This document shows positions 1 to 12,689 of a stretch of 64,000 bases of DNA, piece by piece. The notes beneath the pieces were generated by a model. The model was not told the DNA's origin, did no database searches, and worked only from the letters and a program-made list of their open reading frames with translations. How positions within the stretch are numbered: the first letter of the stretch is position 1; the number at the start of each line of letters is the position of its first letter. Where the stretch lies: positions 85,250,120 to 85,314,119 of the forward strand of contig NC_133535.1 of assembly GCF_048544455.1 (NCBI RefSeq), read 5' to 3'. The position numbers and the translations under genes are program-made. The stretch is from Silene latifolia. Its lineage: Eukaryota > Streptophyta > Magnoliopsida > Caryophyllales > Caryophyllaceae.

Positions 1-2120
1 TTATCTTTTGGCAAATAATATCCCGTAATATTCATAAGATATTCGAATTATTTCCGTCCTACCATAACTCAAACGCGAAATCTTTTTTTCAAAGAGGAAA
101 CCTCCTGGGAATGGACGCAAGAGCGCCGCGCCTCTTCCAAGAGACGCAGTGGGCTGCGCGCCTCTTCCCGAGCCCTTTTCTCGCATGTTTTACGTATCTT
201 TTTCATATCTTTCCGAGATTCACTTCCAAAGAGTCTCCGAAACCCTAATTCCTTTCCGTGATTAGTATAAATAGGAGCCTTCGCTCCTCATATTTCTCAC
301 GCGAGTGTCCGCCCTTCTCTTCTCCCTTTGCATTCTAGACTTTGTTCTTACTTATTGGCGCCTACGTGCTTGAACGTTCGACCACGTAAGCTCGGATTTT
401 TCCGGGTACCAGCCTCTCCGTTGCATGACCGACCAATTTGACCAACTACACTTAATCAATTTAATTAATCAATCGTTTTTCTCTTACGAGGGCACTCTCT
501 TTGCATTCGCGTCGAGCATTCACTAATCGATATCTTAGTTCTTCTCGTTTCGTCAACATGTAAGTCTGAGGGTGTATAATTCCTCTTTTATTTATTGTAT
601 TTTACTTTTTGTATCATCAATTGTAAGGTTTACGTCGAAAATACCATTAAAACCGATTTCTAAAACCGTCTTTAAAAACTCTTTTTTACGGATTTCCACT
701 AGACAGACGTCGAGAAAAGACGCAGCAACTGCTGCGCCTCTTCGAAGGAGCGCAGTACCTGCTGCGCCTCTTCGTGAGGCTGCCGCAGTTCCTGCTTCTT
801 TTCTCCTTCCTCCGTCCTCTATTGTTCGTTCCAAAATTCTTTTGTTTGTTTCGTTTTGTTCGTTTATTCTTCATCATTATAGTACATAATTCACATGTAT
901 ATCCATCATTCATTAACATACATAATTCATTAAATCCGACTTAAATCCCAAGTAGTCCAATATTTGCGGGTTTTTGTCATTAAATTCAATTCCGGGTTAT
1001 AGAGATTCAATTCATCAATATTGGGTTTCTGGAATTCGTCTTTGATATATTTTCATCCGTCTTTTGTCACATTCATCATTAATTCGTCATGTTTAAACTA
1101 ATTAATTTGTTTAGTTAATTTGTATTTGTTTATATTTAATCTCAATAATTTCGTAATTAAATCGTTTAATCCCGTCTCATCCATGTTTTACTGCTTTTAT
1201 GACCATCATTCACATGTAATTAACCTATTAATCACTTTCATCCGAGTAAATAATTTTAATCCATCATTAAATCACCAATTAACATTAACGGCTTGCAATT
1301 ACGGCTTCACAGCCAGAGCTGAGCCAAGGATCAGACGCAGCGTCTGCTGCGCCTATTCCAAAGGACGCAGCTCTGCTGCGCCTGTTCCTGGCTGAGCTCT
1401 GTCCCTGAACTCCGTTTCTGCTTTGACATAGTTTAATTAGTTTACGTATTAATCGACTATTATCTGTAATATCACGCTAATTCCTGTTCGTTAATTCTTT
1501 ATTTTTTTCTTTTATTCGTTTTCTCAAATTATCCGTTTTAAAGGTATTTTCGACATAAATCGCCTATTCCGTTGTAATTATTGTAATTTTCTTATTATTG
1601 TAATTCATAACTATCATTATTTCTTGTATGGTTTTTGTATGATTTATTCATGTTTTCACATGTAATTGAACTTAAATCCTACTTCGACCCAATTGTATGC
1701 TAAATTACGTGTCAACCGAGTTAGTCTAATTCTCACATGCTAGGATTAATCTATGGATGTTGCATTGCATGCATATAACCGACGATATATCAAGTACGAA
1801 TAACTTCCCTAATCATTAGTAGAGGCCGCTATCGAGGCGGGCGGGATTAGGTGTTCGATCAAAAGAGCTTCCTAATACGTACCCTCACCCCTTACTCCAG
1901 ATATCTGTGAACACCCGTGTTCATTGGCATCCACGAGAGTCATTCTAGACATAGAATGCTAAGGGTAACGATTGCTTAGTGTTCATGTCTCTACTTTGTG
2001 TCTTGACATGGCACGAGGTATTCGAACGGTTCCAATTTCCCATAAAAATTGGTGGCGACTCCTTACAAAAAATGCAAACGCTTGTTTCCCAAGCGCCCCC
2101 GTGGGCCCCCGCTGTCCACA
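1..2120 (+). repeat. 5' LTR (partial) of the Tat-like element
   Basis: This block matches 8686-10802 almost base for base and ends in TCCACA directly before the PBS. It contains a TATA box and three clusters of inverted GACGCAGC/GCTGCGCC motifs (about 113-176, 719-790 and 1333-1390). The short reading frames repeated in both LTRs are not genes. Confidence 0.93.
266..274 (+). promoter_or_regulatory. TATA box of the 5' LTR
   Basis: TATAAATAG lies in a GC-richer stretch and is conserved at 8952-8960 in the 3' LTR. It is the likely core promoter for the genomic RNA. Confidence 0.7.
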
Positions 2121-2123
2121 GTT

Positions 2124-2141
2124 TGGCGACTCCGCTGGGGA
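2124..2141 (+). other. Primer binding site of the Tat-like element
   Basis: TGGCGACTCCGCTGGGGA starts three bases after the LTR end and begins with TGG, the complement of tRNA CCA. Ogre/Tat elements are known for a tRNA-Arg-type PBS of this form; the tRNA identity is from memory. Confidence 0.75.
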
Positions 2142-3370
2142 TAATACACTTACGTGTAGCAAGGGTGAAACTTGAACAAGGTTAGGGAATAGTTTGTACA
2201 AGACAATTGTCGGTTTTCATAACTCGGTCTTCCTAGATCGTTTCATTCGGCCTTCCTAGGCCCAACCCAACCCATTCGACCAATCGTCCCGTCTAAACGG
2301 TCCTAATTCTTATTTGAGCCTAAGGATGGATAGCAATTGACGTCATCCGTACCATGATGCTTACTCTTGTTTGTATCAAGGGCCTTCACTACTTGAGGAA
2401 ATGGACTAGGAATCGGCCTTACTCTTGTTTGGTACGAGCCTCTCCACAGACTTCGGGTTTGATGGTTCGGTATGGCAACCCACCTTTTAAACCAAATCCC
2501 TTTTAAATGCACTCAGCATCCCGTTATAATGCTTGTATAAATATGTATACCTTACGTGATCACCATTTCTAAACAAAACCACGACGATTTTTCAAAAATC
2601 AAAATTTCGAAAAGGCCATTTGATTTAGCGCAAAACCAGTCCAAACTCTGTCCATATGTCGAGTCAAACTTCGGGCCTAAAACCCATTTCAAAACTAAAT
2701 ACAAAACAAACAAACAAAAACAAAAAAAAACAAAAAAAGGTCCGAAAAAAAAAAAACAAAAAACAAAAAAAAAAAAAAAACAAAAAACAAAAAACGTTTT
2801 ATTCAAAATATTTTCAAACATGTAAATATGTAAATTCAATTGGGCTAAGTTAGAGTCAAAGTTCAAACGGACTGTGTCCTAGTCCGAACTCCGTCGAGTC
2901 ATAAACCCGCTTTCCTTTACATTTTTGGGTCTTCGAGTCAAGTCCTAAGGCGTCACGCCGTCATTTTGGACTCCCCTACCCCAATTCAGTTAGGATCTAA
3001 ACATTTTTGACACCTCGAGTCACACGTTCCGAGGCTCAACACACGAGTCTCAATGGGCCTCATATTTGAGTCTAAACTACAGCAGTCTTCTTAACACCTA
3101 TAAGCAAACCTCGAGGCCAGAATCAACACGTGTCTTCAATCCCGTCAATAAGGTCAACTGTATAAATGTCACTCCGTCAAAGTCAACACTCGAGTCTCAA
3201 ATTATAATCAAGCACCGTGAATTCAAACACGAGAAGTCGCTCACGACGTTTCACGAATTCACAAGTCAAGTCTAGATTTGTCATCTTGTCCCTTCCTTTG
3301 TTTGCTGCCTTAGTATGCGTGATCCCATGTCAAATCATGTCGTAATGCGCATCATTTTCTTCTCGGTAGG
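2142..3370 (+). other. Non-coding leader of the Tat-like element
   Basis: No credible gene is seen. A stretch at about 2700-2795 is almost pure A with scattered C and creates a lysine-rich spurious frame. The end of the leader (3356-3369) is pyrimidine-rich and finishes in GGTAG, which could be a splice acceptor opening the gag frame at 3370. Ogre-type elements are known to splice, but a donor was not identified. Confidence 0.5.
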
Positions 3371-4833
3371 AATTCTGCAATTTCCAGTGAAAGTGTTCAA
3401 GAACGTTTATCTGTCGTCGTCGAGGGACTAAGTACTACAGTCATTAAGCTTCAGGCCACCATCGAAGACTTGAGCGCTCGTGTCATCAATATGGAAAACA
3501 AAATAGGCATGATGAAACTTTTACCATCCTCTCATACCCCAAGGCCAAGTAATAGCTTCAATATAACTCACCCATCTAAGAAGGCCAATGAAGACAAGGG
3601 AGTTAACCTCTTGGAAACTCCACCCAGAAGGCTGGGACGAGCTTATAGGGAATTCGTTGACCTCGGAACCACATATGAAGTAGCTCTACGAAGACTGGTT
3701 TCCCAGGGAAAACTTCATCCAATCGGACCAACCCCAGACCCTGAAAAGATATTCCCTAGATGGAAGGGCGATTCATATTGTCAGTACCATCAAGGTAGGG
3801 GACACGATACGGAGGAATGCTTTTGTCTAAAGCATATTATTCAGGATATGATCGAAGATGACAAGCTTCCCGTGCCACCTTCCGCCAAGAAATCCAAGAA
3901 GACCAACCCTCTTGGGTCCAATATCATTAAACGTGATGAAAAACCCTTCCTGGATTGCTCTCACCTCCTCGCTCCACATGGTAGTAAAGAAATCAATGTC
4001 CTCGAAGACGAAGATATCCAAAATGGAATGCTCATGCTTTCCATGGCCTTCGACAACAAATTCTCCAAAATAGAGGGAGCTATTGATAGCTTAAACTCTC
4101 GACTTTCCAACATAGAAAACCAGTTCGCCGAAATGGGTAAGAAGCTTGATGCCCAACCTCTTAAGATGAAAAGTGTCCAGACAAACCCTCAATTTGACAG
4201 TCCTAAGGAGAAAGCAACAAATGGACAACCTATTCTTAGTTCTTCTCATCCGGGAATCAAAATCAATAAAGGCATCCTCATAGACCCTTCATCAAAGAAA
4301 CCTAACAACCCTGTAAGGTCATCCACAAAGGCTTCCGAAAGTAAGGGCACACCTCCTAGGAAATTTACCAACATTGGTATTACATACACCGATGCCTTTC
4401 ATAGACTCATAGAACGACGAATGTTGAAACCTATCGGTCCTACACCCGATCCAAAAAGAAGGCTAAATTGCAGGATGAGAACGTCTATTGCCGGTATCAC
4501 AGGGGCAAAGGACACGATACAGAGATGTGTTATAAGCTCAAGCATGTGATCCAAGATATGATTGAAAGTGGGAGGTTGTCCCTCTCAACCTTTAACTCAC
4601 ACGACAAGTTAGGCAATCCTCATGGATATACCATTCATCAAGAAACTCTTCTTGACTGTTATCCTTCCAATGTTCCCAATGTTGAGGATGAGGTGCTCAA
4701 ATGGGTGAATGCTCAAAGTCGGATGTCGAAGCCAGTTGCTGGAAGAGAAAATGTTCAAGCATGGGCCGATGATTACGAGTCTGGGTCTAAGATCGCGTCA
4801 AAGTCCGGGTCCGAGTCCGAGTCCGAGTTTTAG
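3371..4833 (+). pseudogene. Gag-like protein with duplicated zinc-knuckle module, frameshifted
   Basis: The frame from about 3371 to 4549 encodes a coiled start, then a module with the motif HPIGPTPDPEK followed by a knuckle CQYHQGRGHDTEEC (CX2HX4HX4C) and LKHIIQDMIEDDKL at about 3725-3870. The same order recurs at about 4350-4610 as KPIGPTPDP, then CRYHRGKGHDTEMC and LKHVIQDMIESGRL. The second knuckle lies in another frame (4468-4833), so a frameshift falls between about 4450 and 4470. Knuckles with His at the second position are typical of Tat/Ogre Gag, where they bind the genomic RNA. The usual capsid domain is not evident upstream, and nothing enzymatic follows. The function of the duplication is unknown. 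The module could serve RNA packaging for a non-autonomous element. Confidence 0.7.
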
Positions 4834-6232
4834 GCTTTCTATCTCATATTTTGTTCTAGTATCTTTCTTCGTGTCCATTTTCATTTCTAGTGACAACCTG
4901 GGAGCTGTCCCATGAGTCAAGTGTCTTCTCATATCTATGTTAAGTACATTTATTATCCATTTCAATAAAAGCACACTTTTCAATCCACATATTTTATGAT
5001 ATCTCTTCCTCTACCCATTTTCCCGTGACAACAAGAATTGGTTTGAGACATTTTTTTAAAAATGACAACAACCACACGTTCCAAGTCAATGTGAGTACAC
5101 TTATATGATTTTCCATTCCAAGTTGTAGAGGACCCGAAACTCCGTGTTCTTTTCTTACCTATTCCATGTCTGGCAATAGAAACCATAATATACCCCAGTT
5201 TAGGACGAGCCTATCTCAAGAGATTCTAGGACGAATCCAGACCATCTCCCTTGTTGACAATCCATGACGGAAGGCAAGCCCATTCCCCACAATAAACAAC
5301 CCGTGTTACTAAAGACCAACCCGTTTCACACCAAAGGTGCTAGTCTGACCCAAATCCATGGTAGCAAGCAAATCCAAGATGATACGAGACACAATCAAAG
5401 ACAAAGGCTCAATCAAGAGAAATGCCCAAGATCAATATCTGAAGCCGTAGTTATGCCTATAGCCCAACACAAAAGAGACAAAAGAAGAAGGCTCAATCAA
5501 GCAAGTCAAGTCAATATCCAAGGACAACGTTATCCTTCAAAACCTGATAAAAAATCTGAGCAAGAAGCCGAGATATATTCTAGACCAAGAATCTAAGCCT
5601 GAAATCAAATACAGAATAATGCTGAAGTCTATATAGAATCAAGACATCAATGAAGATGGTCGGCTAGCACCCCAGTAAGCCTTTCACACATCACACACCC
5701 TAAGTCCTTCTCGAGACCGTTACGGGGAGATAGTTAGGAATTTTGAGAATCCTCTCAAGCTTGTCAAATATACCCATCCTTTAAGGCCAAGACATGGAAA
5801 CTTGAACCCACGTCATTTTAACCCACCTTTATGTGCTCAGGCTACATCAAGCCAAGAGACTCCATTTCCAAGCCACATTACAAGCCATAACCCCATCAAG
5901 CCTTAACTCCACAAAATCAAGCTCCAGAGATTTGTTCATCAAAGCCTCTTATTACCGAGCTCCACATTCCAAATATCCAATCCATTTTAACCATGACCCA
6001 GACACGGAGTCTTCAAATACTTTGCTACCTAGGACGGGACATACCCATATCATCCTTAGGGTCCACTAGATGTGCTCACACGACAAGGAAATTTTTTACA
6101 AAATAAGTTATACCTCTTTGGTCTATGATCAGAGGGAGTTATCTCAAATCGATTCTTCGAGTCACCAAAGGAATTTTACCCTTGTGACCCCTGCACTTTA
6201 GGGCCCTAACAACATAGCTTAGGCACACACCT

Positions 6233-6390
6233 GAACTACGATCTGGTTTGATTTCACCTCTTTAGGTGGATACGTAGGCAGTCCTTTCTTACACAAGAAG
6301 GATACAACCACAACACCCAAATAAAATTAACCAAACCTCAGAACTACGATCTGGTTTGATTTCACTCCACGTGAATACGTAGGCAGTCCC
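6233..6390 (+). repeat. Direct repeat pair with GATACGTAGGC motif
   Basis: The phrase AACTACGATCTGGTTTGATT, then a short spacer, then GGATACGTAGGCAGTC or GAATACGTAGGCAGTC, occurs twice about 108 bp apart. Related phrases are found in the 3' untranslated regions of many plant Tat-lineage elements, which supports the family assignment. The role is unknown. Confidence 0.7.
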
Positions 6391-7282
6391 CAAGGACACA
6401 ACCATCCCCACTTCCAACTTTCAAATCTCAATTATCAACCACCTCAACCATCAACTTTCAACCTCTATTTCAACCTTCCAACCTCAATTAACATCCCTTC
6501 CACAACCAACATCTCTATACTGGGGGCTCCTTATTGTCGCCCAACCTCTTTTTTCACCAAATTCCAGAATCATCCTCCCATCCTGGGGGCTTCTCTTCCA
6601 AGATGACGCCCTTCCTCTATTCCTCTAAGTCTAGCTAGTACTCGGTCCGGACAATGACAAAGATCTTAGATCAATTCTCCAAGTCATCGTGCCTCAAGAG
6701 GGGTCTCTTTTATAGCAAGCGGCGACGAAGATGTCTAAGTAGACAGATGATCCATGGCTCATGTCCTGCCTTTATATGCCTTCATCATTCTTGCAATTCT
6801 TCTATCTTTGGAATTGATACGCGTTATCACCCACATTTGGCTAAAGGTTGCGCATACTTAAACAAAGTCTGTCAGAGTCATCCCTGTGTCGCGTCAGTCC
6901 AAGCTAAGTCTATATTTTCACGTCTGCATAAGGTCTGTGTCATGTCAAGTCCTATGTCTAAAGCCCATTGAATATGCATAACGCATTACAAACGACAAAC
7001 TTCTTTGAACAAGTTTTAAACAACTTTTAAAAAGAAACAACTTTTGCAAAACCTATGTGTTTCCTCATTCGAGGTCCATGTGATAATTGCTTACGTGAAT
7101 ATATTAGATTGCATTCTTGTGTGGCTACTAACCATGCAGGTAAGTATTAGAAGCAGTACTTGACCAAGACCTCGCTTGCCACAACGAGCGAATACTCTTT
7201 GACAGGTGTTTCGACACACCTCTATTCTTCCCCCAACGAGAGTAAGCGGATAGACTTTCCCTCTCAAGACATGGAGATTAAC

Positions 7283-7478
7283 ATCTACCTAAGCAGATTT
7301 CTCCTCAGCAGTTCCCGCCTGGGTCCTGCCGCTTCCAATATTTCTTTAGCATCTACCTAAGCAGATTTTCCTCCAGCAGTTCCTGCCTGTGTCCTGCCGC
7401 TTCCAATATTTCTTTAACATCTACCCAAGTAGATTTTCCTCCAGCAGTTACCGCCTGTGTCCTGCTACTCACAATATA
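7283..7478 (+). repeat. 68-bp tandem repeat, about 2.9 copies
   Basis: Units start at 7283, 7351 and 7419, each with ATCTACCTAAGCAGATTT followed by CAGCAGTT and TGTCCTGCCGC. The third copy is degenerate and truncated. Confidence 0.85.
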
Positions 7479-7679
7479 TATTGTTTTCCCGCGGAGTGCG
7501 ACAAAGGTGTCATTCTCCAGAAGTCCCCCAAACCAAAGCCTTCTTCTTTAGGTTCGTAAACCCGAAATTATGATAACTTAACCCTAGGATCCCAAATCCT
7601 CTTAGGTTCACAAGCCTTTGAGTTCTCATACAAGCCTTTCATATACCCAGTTTCATACACCCAACTCTTTAGATAACCC

Positions 7680-8040
7680 TTTTCAGGATAAACCCTTCGA
7701 TCTTTCGAAAACTTACCTTAATCTTTCGACAACCTTTAGATAACCTTTCGGGATAATCCTTCCTTGACCTTATCCCTTCAGATAACCTTCCTATATTCAG
7801 ATAACCTTCAGATACCCTTCAGATAACTCCTTAGATATCCCTTTCAGGATAATCCTTCCTTCAGCCTTATCCCTTCAAGATAATCCTTCATATGTTGATC
7901 CCTTCAGTAACCTTCAAATAACCCCTTTTCAGTTAAGTCCCCTTTCAGCCTTTCCTTTAGAGAGAATTATCCTTTCAGCCTTCCCTTTAGAGAGAACTAT
8001 CCCTTCAGCCTTCCCTTCAGTGAGAGATATCCTTCAGAGT
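7680..8040 (+). repeat. Degenerate short repeats around CCTTCAGATAACC
   Basis: Many imperfect copies of CCTTCAGATAA, TTTCAGGATAATCC and CCTTCAGCCTTCCC follow one another without a fixed period. Confidence 0.6.
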
Positions 8041-8384
8041 TAGCCTTCGGAAGTATTAAGAAGTTTTCTCAGAATCCCTGTGACCCCTAATGCCTTCAGA
8101 CACCAAGTTATCTTCGGACCAAAGAGTTTTGCCGAAGCGTCTTCAGTTCCGTTTCACCCAGGGGTATCTCAGGTATGGTCTCTTCTTATGGCTGGCGAGC
8201 CTCCTTACGTAGTCTAATGGACTTTAAATGACCCTCCCCGATAGTCGACAGACTCTAAAATGTTCCCGACGACAGTCCTTGGTTCGACCCCTTGAGCGCC
8301 TCGCGTCGCCATAGTCGTCGAGTTGTAATCTTCTATTGACCTGATGGCTATACTTTGACTTTCGCCTTGTCCAAGCCTCAGTCA

Positions 8385-8396
8385 AAGTGGGGGCTC
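8385..8396 (+). other. Polypurine tract before the 3' LTR
   Basis: AAAGTGGGGGCTC sits immediately before the LTR start TGTAGATACC, where a plus-strand primer is expected. Confidence 0.75.
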
Positions 8397-10802
8397 TGTA
8401 GATACCTCGTTTCTGCACCTCCCGCAAACCACCCGGTGATGATTGGGCCGCATGTTTGATACGCGGAACGATTTGTGACAATTCTTAAGATTATCGTCAA
8501 GTGATTGCTCAAATATCAATGTCTACCTCTTAGTTGTCATATACGTCCCGATACGGTCGTTTTGGCAGTAATTAGAGTACATTCGGAGTCCGGGTCAAAA
8601 ACCGTCTCCATTTTCTGATAACCGTTAAATCCCGAGTCGAATGTTCGGAATGTTCCGAATATTTCTATTCCATATTTCATAAATTTTATCTTTTGGCAAA
8701 TAATATCCCGTAATATTCATAAGATATTCGAATTATTTCCGTCCTACCATAACTCAAACGCGAAATCTTTCTTCGACGAGGAAACCTCACAGGGAATGGA
8801 CGCACGAGAAAGCGCCGCCTCTTCCAAGAGACGCAGTGGCTGCTGCGCCTCTTCCCAGGCCCTTTTATGCATGTTTTACGTATCTTTTTCATATCTTTCC
8901 GAGATTCACTTCCAAAGAGTCTCCGAAACCCTAATTCCTTTCCGTGATTAGTATAAATAGGAGCCTTCGCTCCTCATATTTCTCACGCGAGTGTCCGCCC
9001 TTCTCTTCTCCCTTTGCATTCTAGACTTTGTTCTTACTTATTGGCGCCTACGTGCTTGAACTTTCGACCACGTAAGCTCGGATCTTTCCGGGTACCAGCC
9101 TCTCCGTTGCATGACCGACCAATTTGACCAACTACACTTAATCAATTTAATTAATCAATCGTTTTCCTCTTACGAGGGCACTCTCTTTGCATTCGCGTCG
9201 AGCATTCACTAATCGATATCTTAGTTCTTCTCGTTTCACAACATGTAAGTCCGAGGGTGTATAATTCCTCTTTTATTTATTGTATTTTACTTTTTGTATC
9301 ATCAATTGTAAGGTTTACGTCGAAAATACCATTAAAACCGATTTCTAAAACCGTCTTTAAAAACTCTTTTTTACGGATTTCCAGTAGACAGACGTCGAGA
9401 AAAGACGCAGCAACTGCTGTGCCTCTTCGAAGGAGCGCGATGCACTGCTGCGCCTCTTCGTGGGCCGCCAGCATTCTCGCTTTTTTTCCTTCCTCCGTCC
9501 TCTATTGTTCGTTCCAAAATTCTTTTGTTTGTTTCGTTTTGTTCGTTTATTCTTCATCATCATAGTACATAATTCACATGTATATCCATCATTCATTAAC
9601 ATACATAATTCATTAAATCCGACTTAAATCCCAAGTAGTCCAATATTTGCGGGTTTTTGTCATTAAATTCAATTCCGGGTTATAGAGATTCAATTCATCA
9701 ATATTGGGTTTAAGAATTCGTCTTTGATATATTTTCATCCGTCTTTTGTCACATTCATCATTAATTCGTCATGTTTAAACTAATTAATTTGTTTAGTTAA
9801 TTTGTATTTGTTTATATTTAATCTCAATAATTTCGTAATTAAATCGTTTAATCCCGTCTCATCCATGTTTTACTGCTTTTATGACCATCATTCACATGTA
9901 ATTAACCTATTAATCACTTTCATCCGAGTAAATAATTTTAATCCATCATTAAATCACCAATTAACATTAACGGCTTGCAATTACGGCTTCACAGCCAGAG
10001 CTGAGCCAAGGATCAGACGCAGCGTCTGCTGCGCCTATTCCAAAGGACGCAGCTCTGCTGCGCCTGTTCCTGGCTGAGCTCTGTCCCTGAACTCCGTTTC
10101 TGCTTTGACATAGTTTAATTAGTTTACGTATTAATCGACTATTATCTGTAATATCACGCTAATTCCTGTTCGTTAATTCTTCATTTCTTTCTTTTATTCG
10201 TTTTCTCAAATTATCCGTTTTAAAGGTATTTTCGACATAAATCGCCTATTCCGTTGTAATTATTGTAATTTTCTTATTATTGTAATTCATAATTATCATT
10301 ATTTCTTGTATGGTTTTTGTATGATTTATTCATGTTTTCACATGTAATTGAACTTAAATCCTACTTCGACCCAATTGTATGCTAAATTACGTGTCAACCG
10401 AGTTAGTCTAATTCTCACATGCTAGGATTAATCTATGGATGTTGCATTGCATGCATATAACCGACGATATATCAAGTACGAATAACTTCCCTAATCATTA
10501 GTAGAGGCCGCTATCGAGGCGGGCGGGATTAGGTGTTCGATCAAAAGAGCTTCCTAATACGTACCCTCACCCCTTACTCCAGATATCTGTGAACACCCGT
10601 GTTCATTGGCATCCACGAGAGTCATTCTAGACATAGAATGCTAAGGGTAACGATTGCTTAGTGTTCATGTCTCTACTTTGTGTCTTGACATGGCACGAGG
10701 TATTCGAACGGTTCCAATTTCCCATAAAAATTGGTGGCGACTCCTTACAAAAAATGCAAACGCTTGTTTCCCAAGCGCCCCCGTGGGCCCCCGCTGTCCA
10801 CA
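8397..10802 (+). repeat. 3' LTR of the Tat-like element
   Basis: It runs from TGTAGATACC to TGTCCACA and its 3' part matches 1-2120. The TATA box is at 8952-8960 and palindromic GACGCAGC clusters lie at about 8817-8860, 9403-9475 and 10015-10075. After 10802 the two LTR contexts diverge (PBS after the first copy, Tekay leader after the second), which fixes the end. Confidence 0.93.
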
Positions 10803-11549
10803 GGTAGGAGTTGTTAGGAGCTAATGTAAAGACTTGGGAGACGTCCTAAAGTCGCGATCTCGCCCTACAACTCTGAACCGGTCACTATGGGGTGTGTCTT
10901 GGATCGTTATGTGTTTATCTAAGTATGTTGCATGTCTATATAGAAATGTGTTGTGTGAATCGGTGAATGAAAGCATGTGGAGGATAGGGGATGTTGTGGT
11001 GAAAGATGATGAGTAATATGAGTATGTATGTTGATTGAATAACAGAATTGCATGATAGATAATTTCTAATGTGGCTATTTAGAAACATGTAAAATAGGGT
11101 GTTGTTTGTTACGTATACACGTATGTTATCGCTTTATATATATGAAATATGCTATTTAGAAACACGTGAAAGTGTTGAGATAAGCATGCGGGTAGTATAC
11201 GAGTTAGCATGACTCGATCGAGTGGGGGGCACTCGTTCGAGTAGGTGAGTGACTCGATCGAGTGGGGTATTTTTCATTTCTGGGCAGTGTACTATTTTTG
11301 GGCACTCGATCGAGCGAGGTCAACTCAATCGAGTAGGTAGCGGGCTCGATCGAGTAAGGTTTTTGATGCATTCTGGTCAGGTTCTGGAGTCGAGGCACTC
11401 GATCGAGTTAGTGGGCAACTTGATCGAGTGGCCTCAACTCGATCGAGTAGGTTGCGTTGCTCGATCGAGTAGGTTCTGCACAGATCATATACGTGTTTGA
11501 ATTGTGGGATGTGTGTTTATGTTTACCTTTTCTCTTATATAGTTCAACG
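10803..11549 (+). other. Tekay 5' leader with CTCGATCGAG cluster
   Basis: This is untranslated leader between the Tat-like insertion and the gag ATG at 11550. Between about 11215 and 11475 it holds roughly nine copies of the palindrome CTCGATCGAG or close variants, spaced about 20-30 bp apart and separated by G-rich filler. Confidence 0.75.
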
Positions 11550-12689
11550 ATGCCGCCAAAGAGAAATGCGCTGTATGCTAGGGCTGAGATGATGAGTATT
11601 GATGAGATAGTTAAGATGCTAGAGCATCATGATGCGCTTACAGAAGCTTTAAAGAAGTTTGGGAAAGATAAAGAGGCTGGAGTGAATTTCGCTAAGATGA
11701 GTATCAACATCGCTCGGTTTAACCCAAAAGAGTACATGGGTACAAGTGCGCCAATCTTGCTTGATGATTGGCATAGAGAGATGGAGAATATACTTAATTT
11801 GGTTCAATGCCCTGAGGACTTTAGAGTGGAACAAGTTGCGTTCTACTTGAGGGATGTGGCCGGAGAATGGTGGGATAAGGTTAGAGAAAGTGCCTTAGAC
11901 CTATATGTGAAACAGGGGTTGTTAGCTATACCTTGGAGTGAGTTCAATAGAGCTATGCGTTGAGAGTTTGTGCGAAAACATGTTCGTAGTAAGTTGAGGG
12001 AAGAGTTTGGTGATTTCAAGATGACTTCGGAGATGACTGTGGCTGAGTACTATCACAAATTCAATGAGAAGTCTAGATATGCTAAGGACATGGGGCTGAG
12101 TCAGAAGAACTTGGCATTGAGGTTTGAGAAGGTTTTGACACCTAAGATCATGGAGAAGCTGCCTGTAGGAGTCCATACTGATGTTAAGGAGGTATATGAG
12201 CACGCCGGGAGAGCTGAGAGGTTGGTAGAGATGGCTAAGGAGAATAGGGAGAGGGGTTTTGAGAAGAGGAAGACTGAGAGCGAGGGTGGTAGTCAGTCTA
12301 GTTATAAGAGGTGCAACCATAACCAGGCGAGGGCTTACTCTTTGGGGTCGGGGTTCAGTGGTGGAGCTTCTTATGAGTATAGCCGAGGTGGTGGTAGTAG
12401 CAGCGGAGAGATATCTTGCTTTAACTTTGGCGGTATGGGCCACAAGAGACATGAGTGCACCAGTGCTGTGGGAAGGGGTTTTCAGAGGCAGCCTCAGGGG
12501 AGTTTCTCTCAGGGTCTATCTCATTGTTATGCTAGTAATAGGTCGGCTGGGTCATGGAACAATCAGGGTGGTCAGAGTAACAACAACGGTGGGGCTAACC
12601 GCAATGGCGGTAATTCATATCAGAGACCAGCAGCGAATAACAACCAGGGGTCGGCTGCTAAGCCATCTACTTCTGCTAGTACTGTCTAG
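11550..12689 (+). pseudogene. Tekay Gag (capsid and nucleocapsid), broken
   Basis: Translation would start at the ATG at 11550 (MPPKRNALYARAE). The first part carries the Retrotrans_gag fold signature (DDWHREMENIL, FYLRDVAGEWWDKV) and is stopped by TGA at 11961. The same frame then continues (EFVRKHVRSKLREEFGDF) through an SG-rich linker to a knuckle CFNFGGMGHKRHEC, where the second Cys of CX2CX4HX4C is Phe. It ends at TAG 12687-12689. The TGA probably arose from CGA, as expected for methylated-C decay. Gag would form the virus-like particle. With two stops and a damaged knuckle it is almost certainly inactive. Confidence 0.85.

Larger units (their letters stand above)
4834..8384 (+). other. 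Long non-coding 3' interior of the Tat-like element
   Basis: This 3.5 kb holds no PR, RT, RNase H or INT motifs on either strand. It contains a pair of conserved direct repeats (6233-6390), a 68-bp tandem repeat (7283-7478) and a field of degenerate short repeats (about 7680-8040). The open frames seen (for example 5264-5596 and 6654-6971) have no recognisable domain and are probably fortuitous. Confidence 0.6.
1..10802 (+). mobile_element. Non-autonomous Tat/Ogre-like LTR retrotransposon (left end outside window)
   Basis: Two near-identical blocks (1-2120 and 8397-10802) form the LTRs. The 3' LTR is complete at 2406 bp, and position 1 corresponds to 8686, so about 286 bp of the 5' LTR lie outside the window. 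A primer binding site follows the 5' LTR at 2124 and a purine tract precedes the 3' LTR at 8385-8396. The 6.3 kb interior has one gag-like ORF and no PR, RT, RNase H or integrase, so the element would need enzymes from a relative. The long LTRs, the PBS and the CX2HX4HX4C knuckle fit the Tat/Ogre lineage. It appears inserted in the 5' leader of the Tekay element that starts at 10803. The target-site duplication cannot be checked because the left flank is missing. Confidence 0.85.

Noticed and set aside
1120-1395. 91-residue ORF present identically in both Tat-like LTRs (also 9802-10077)
   Set aside because: It is conserved only because the LTRs are copies. It has no domain, a low-complexity start, and crosses the palindrome cluster.
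2556-2825. Lysine-rich ORFs over the A-rich stretch
   Set aside because: Pure product of an A/C low-complexity run.
11215-11475. CRISPR-like array of regularly spaced CTCGATCGAG repeats
   Set aside because: Repeats are only 10-12 bp with uneven spacers in a plant retrotransposon leader. There are no cas genes or array structure.
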